From NCBI RefSeq assembly GCF_050296195.1, contig NZ_JBNKRB010000019.1: 64,000 nt of DNA; one strand, given 5' to 3'. Of the stretch, positions 62,045 through 64,000 are shown piece after piece (position 1 is the first letter of the stretch; every line of letters begins with the position of its first letter). Source of the stretch: Gynuella sp050296195. GTDB taxonomy: Bacteria > Pseudomonadota > Gammaproteobacteria > Pseudomonadales > Natronospirillaceae. The translations under genes were made by a program, and so were the position numbers. Under the pieces are notes generated by a model. It searched no databases. It was given only the letters and a program-made list of their open reading frames with translations, and was not told the DNA's origin.

Positions 62045-62746
62045 ATGATCATTTCTGTGTTTTTGCAAGGTATACGTTCAGGCTGTCGCTTTGTTTCTAT
62101 GCTGTACATTGCATTATTGTCTGTGATTTTACTCAGTGCCTGCGTATCGAACGAGCCCGTCGTCAACACTGCGGCTGGCTCACAGCCTCTGCTCTCCGGC
62201 CCCCAGGTTGCCAGCACAATCTCCGAAACCTACACCATTGGGGTTGGCGACACATTACAAATTGACGTATGGAAGAATCCTGAACTGTCGTTGTCAGTAC
62301 CTGTCAGGCCGGATGGAAAAATCTCAATGCCGCTGATCGGCGATATCCTGGCAGCCGGACTCACGACGGAAGAACTGACCACATCCATTACCGACTCATT
62401 AAAAACCTATCTTAAACAACCACAGGTTTCGATTATTGTCACCAATCCATTTAGCGCAGAATATCAAAGAAGAGTGCGTATCAGTGGAGCAGTCGGAACG
62501 CCACTTTCCATCCCATTCCGAAATGGCATTACGGTTCTTGACCTGGTACTACTTGCTGGTGGTACAACAGAATATGCCAATGGTAATGCCGCAAAACTGC
62601 ACAGAACAATTGACGGCGTTCTGTCGGTATACCCAATACGCCTGGAAGATATTCTGACCAAGGGTGACCTGAAAACGAATTATGCGCTGATCCCATCAGA
62701 TATTGTTACAGTGCCAGAGAAGTCATTTTTCAGCGGCTCCCAATAA
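62045..62746 (+). CDS. Polysaccharide export outer-membrane lipoprotein (Wza-like)
   Basis: A 233-residue lipoprotein with lipobox LLSAC near residue 33. The poly-export domain (YTIGVGDTLQIDVWKNPELSLSVPVRPDGKISMPLIGDILAAGLTTEEL in the first half) is followed by one SLBB domain (VRISGAVGTPLSIPFRNGITVLDLVLLAGG). It is shorter than E. coli Wza (379), having fewer SLBB repeats. AGGA lies 6 bases ahead of the ATG. It would form the outer-membrane exit pore. Confidence 0.87.
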   Translation: MIISVFLQGIRSGCRFVSMLYIALLSVILLSACVSNEPVVNTAAGSQPLLSGPQVASTISETYTIGVGDTLQIDVWKNPELSLSVPVRPDGKISMPLIGDILAAGLTTEELTTSITDSLKTYLKQPQVSIIVTNPFSAEYQRRVRISGAVGTPLSIPFRNGITVLDLVLLAGGTTEYANGNAAKLHRTIDGVLSVYPIRLEDILTKGDLKTNYALIPSDIVTVPEKSFFSGSQ

Positions 62747-62870
62747 TCTACCCTGAAGGATAACACCATAGGGAGGCATTGAATCAGAGCATCAATGGTG
62801 ATTTTCTTTGCCTGTATCACCATCTTCAGGCAGGATAAAAACAAATATGCCGTGACAGAGCCGTACAACA

Positions 62871-64000
62871 ATGCAGCACATAATTAAAAAAATCACTTTG
62901 TTGTCCCCACTAATATTGATTCTGGCTACGCCAAATCTGCAAGCCAGAACCAGTGTCAGTAGCTCAATGAGTATTGGGGGGTACTATATTCAAACCGATC
63001 AAGACAGCCATGAAGAAAGCAGCTCAGGCAATACTGCGGAACTGTTGATCGGCATTAATTCCGAAGGCAATAGTTATCAACTTAACTCGCAATACAGTGG
63101 CAATTATATCGTTGACTACGAAGCTGACCAGTCCAATTTTTTAGCCATTGGCTCAACCAGCCTGACCTTGGGCAACCCAGCTCGTAACTACGGTCTGCAA
63201 TTGCTGCATTCTGCCAGACCGGTAAATCAAAATGACACTCTGGACCCACTGGAACTCGACTTTAACAACACCATAAGTGTCTCACCATTTGCGGGTTTTA
63301 ATGTTGGCCGAAAGACCAACCTGAATGTGTACTCCCGTCATAGCTTTTTGTGGAATACAAATGAAAAACTGAGCGCCCGTGACAACCGCCTGGGTACTAA
63401 CCTGGTACATAATATTTCCGACACACAAAGTGCTAATCTGTTATACCAGCTCAACTACAATGAAAGCTTAGGCGATAATCCAGACAACACCCTGATTCAT
63501 TCTGTTCAGGCTGGTTGGAAACGCCAATCCAGAAAGTTGGAGACCTCTGCATATATTGGTTTTGACTTTACTGACTCTGATAACAGCGATGATACTAAAG
63601 TTGTCACATTTGGATTGCGTGAACGCTATCAGGATACGGACTATTCCTGGTCACTGGGATTTCGCCGCGGCGTAACGACCGAACTTCTGGAAACCACCGA
63701 TACCAATACGGCTGATACCGACACCGAGAACTACCGTAATACAGTTGTGGAGGATCGGCTGACTGTAGAGTTCATCTCAACCATGTTATGTCGCTCATGT
63801 CAGCTCAGTAGTAGCGTTATTGCCATTCGCAGCAATGACTACGATGCCAACGATAAAGATTCCAATCTGTTGTTTAATCTGGGACTGGAACAACGAATTC
63901 AATCTGATACCTCCATTCAATTGAGATATCAAAATACATTGGATTATGCGGGTAGCTGGTTCTACGACCACATATCAACACGAAATACATTTGGCGCAGG
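62871..64000 (+). CDS. Outer-membrane beta-barrel protein of the export locus, 3' end cut by window
   Basis: Open from the ATG at 62871 to the right edge, about 376 residues visible. A signal peptide ends near LQA (residue 25). The rest alternates hydrophobic and polar residues with many aromatic-ended strands (SYQLNSQYSGNYIVDYEAD, NYGLQLLHSARPV, LRERYQDTDYSWSLGF), as in a barrel of 14 or more strands. The pattern resembles the EpsL/PEP-CTERM-associated beta-barrel proteins found next to Wza-type genes. Confidence 0.75.
   Translation, partial: MQHIIKKITLLSPLILILATPNLQARTSVSSSMSIGGYYIQTDQDSHEESSSGNTAELLIGINSEGNSYQLNSQYSGNYIVDYEADQSNFLAIGSTSLTLGNPARNYGLQLLHSARPVNQNDTLDPLELDFNNTISVSPFAGFNVGRKTNLNVYSRHSFLWNTNEKLSARDNRLGTNLVHNISDTQSANLLYQLNYNESLGDNPDNTLIHSVQAGWKRQSRKLETSAYIGFDFTDSDNSDDTKVVTFGLRERYQDTDYSWSLGFRRGVTTELLETTDTNTADTDTENYRNTVVEDRLTVEFISTMLCRSCQLSSSVIAIRSNDYDANDKDSNLLFNLGLEQRIQSDTSIQLRYQNTLDYAGSWFYDHISTRNTFGA

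Noticed and set aside
1..64000. tRNA, rRNA, CRISPR arrays, riboswitches, intact transposase genes
   Set aside because: None recognised on reading both strands; a covariance-model search was not possible here.

Overview
The window is 64 kb of a chromosome with moderate GC content. It reads as a heterotrophic, probably marine gammaproteobacterium, perhaps Oceanospirillales/Saccharospirillaceae-like. That placement is inferred from an E. coli-type AraC with araBDA, YidE- and YbhGFSR-type proteins, a complete minor-pilin/PilY1 operon, TRAP transporters and Wzx/Wzy-style exopolysaccharide export genes. No rRNA, tRNA, CRISPR array or intact insertion sequence was recognised.

Layout. 1-7.6 kb: sugar module, with a truncated GH3 glycosidase divergent from a TetR regulator, a ChvE-GguA-GguB sugar ABC importer and a divergent AraC-type regulator. 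7.7-12.9 kb: a GGCT-fold protein, a 32-residue membrane microprotein with its own promoter and terminator, an HxlR regulator divergent from a KAS I (FabB-like) enzyme, and a YidE-type transporter. 12.9-18.1 kb: CoA-disulfide reductase-rhodanese, then a tightly packed SLC13 permease, soluble cNMP-domain histidine kinase and stand-alone receiver. 18.2-25.3 kb (minus): cupin, lone ABC ATPase, cytochrome c, small Cys/Met-rich secreted protein and a YbhGFSR-type exporter operon. 25.4-29 kb: PilZ protein, Xaa-Pro aminopeptidase, HAD phosphatase and a 54-residue CxxC microprotein. 29.6-37.2 kb: fimT-pilV-pilW-pilX-pilY1-pilE. 37.3-45 kb: L-arabinose locus (araD, araB, araC, araA), interrupted by about 2.6 kb holding an ASCH protein, a GFA protein, a MITE-like element and an Mrr remnant. 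45.3-53.5 kb: TSUP permease and a TRAP-oxoprolinase-regulator operon. 53.8-57.7 kb: methyltransferase, second GFA protein, flavodoxin, nitroreductase and a Fur-boxed cupredoxin-FTR1 iron importer. 58-64 kb: diguanylate cyclase, then polysaccharide co-polymerase, BY-kinase-like ATPase, Wza-like lipoprotein and a beta-barrel protein cut by the window edge.

How it fits together. The ara genes and the ChvE-Ggu importer appear to form one regulon. Sites of the form (T/C)AG(T/G)-N7-TCCATG lie upstream of araA, between araB and araC, and upstream of chvE, so the importer probably brings in L-arabinose. A second apparent regulon is defined by the palindrome TTAGA-N4-TCTAA, which sits on the -10 region of both the CoA-disulfide reductase-rhodanese gene and the CxxC microprotein gene. 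This suggests a thiol/persulfide response. Type IV pili, PilZ, the diguanylate cyclase and the exopolysaccharide genes point to surface attachment controlled in part by c-di-GMP.

The strongest candidates for something undescribed are the shared palindrome regulon with its CxxC microprotein, the permease-kinase-receiver unit with no DNA-binding output, and the repeat found just downstream of both GFA genes.
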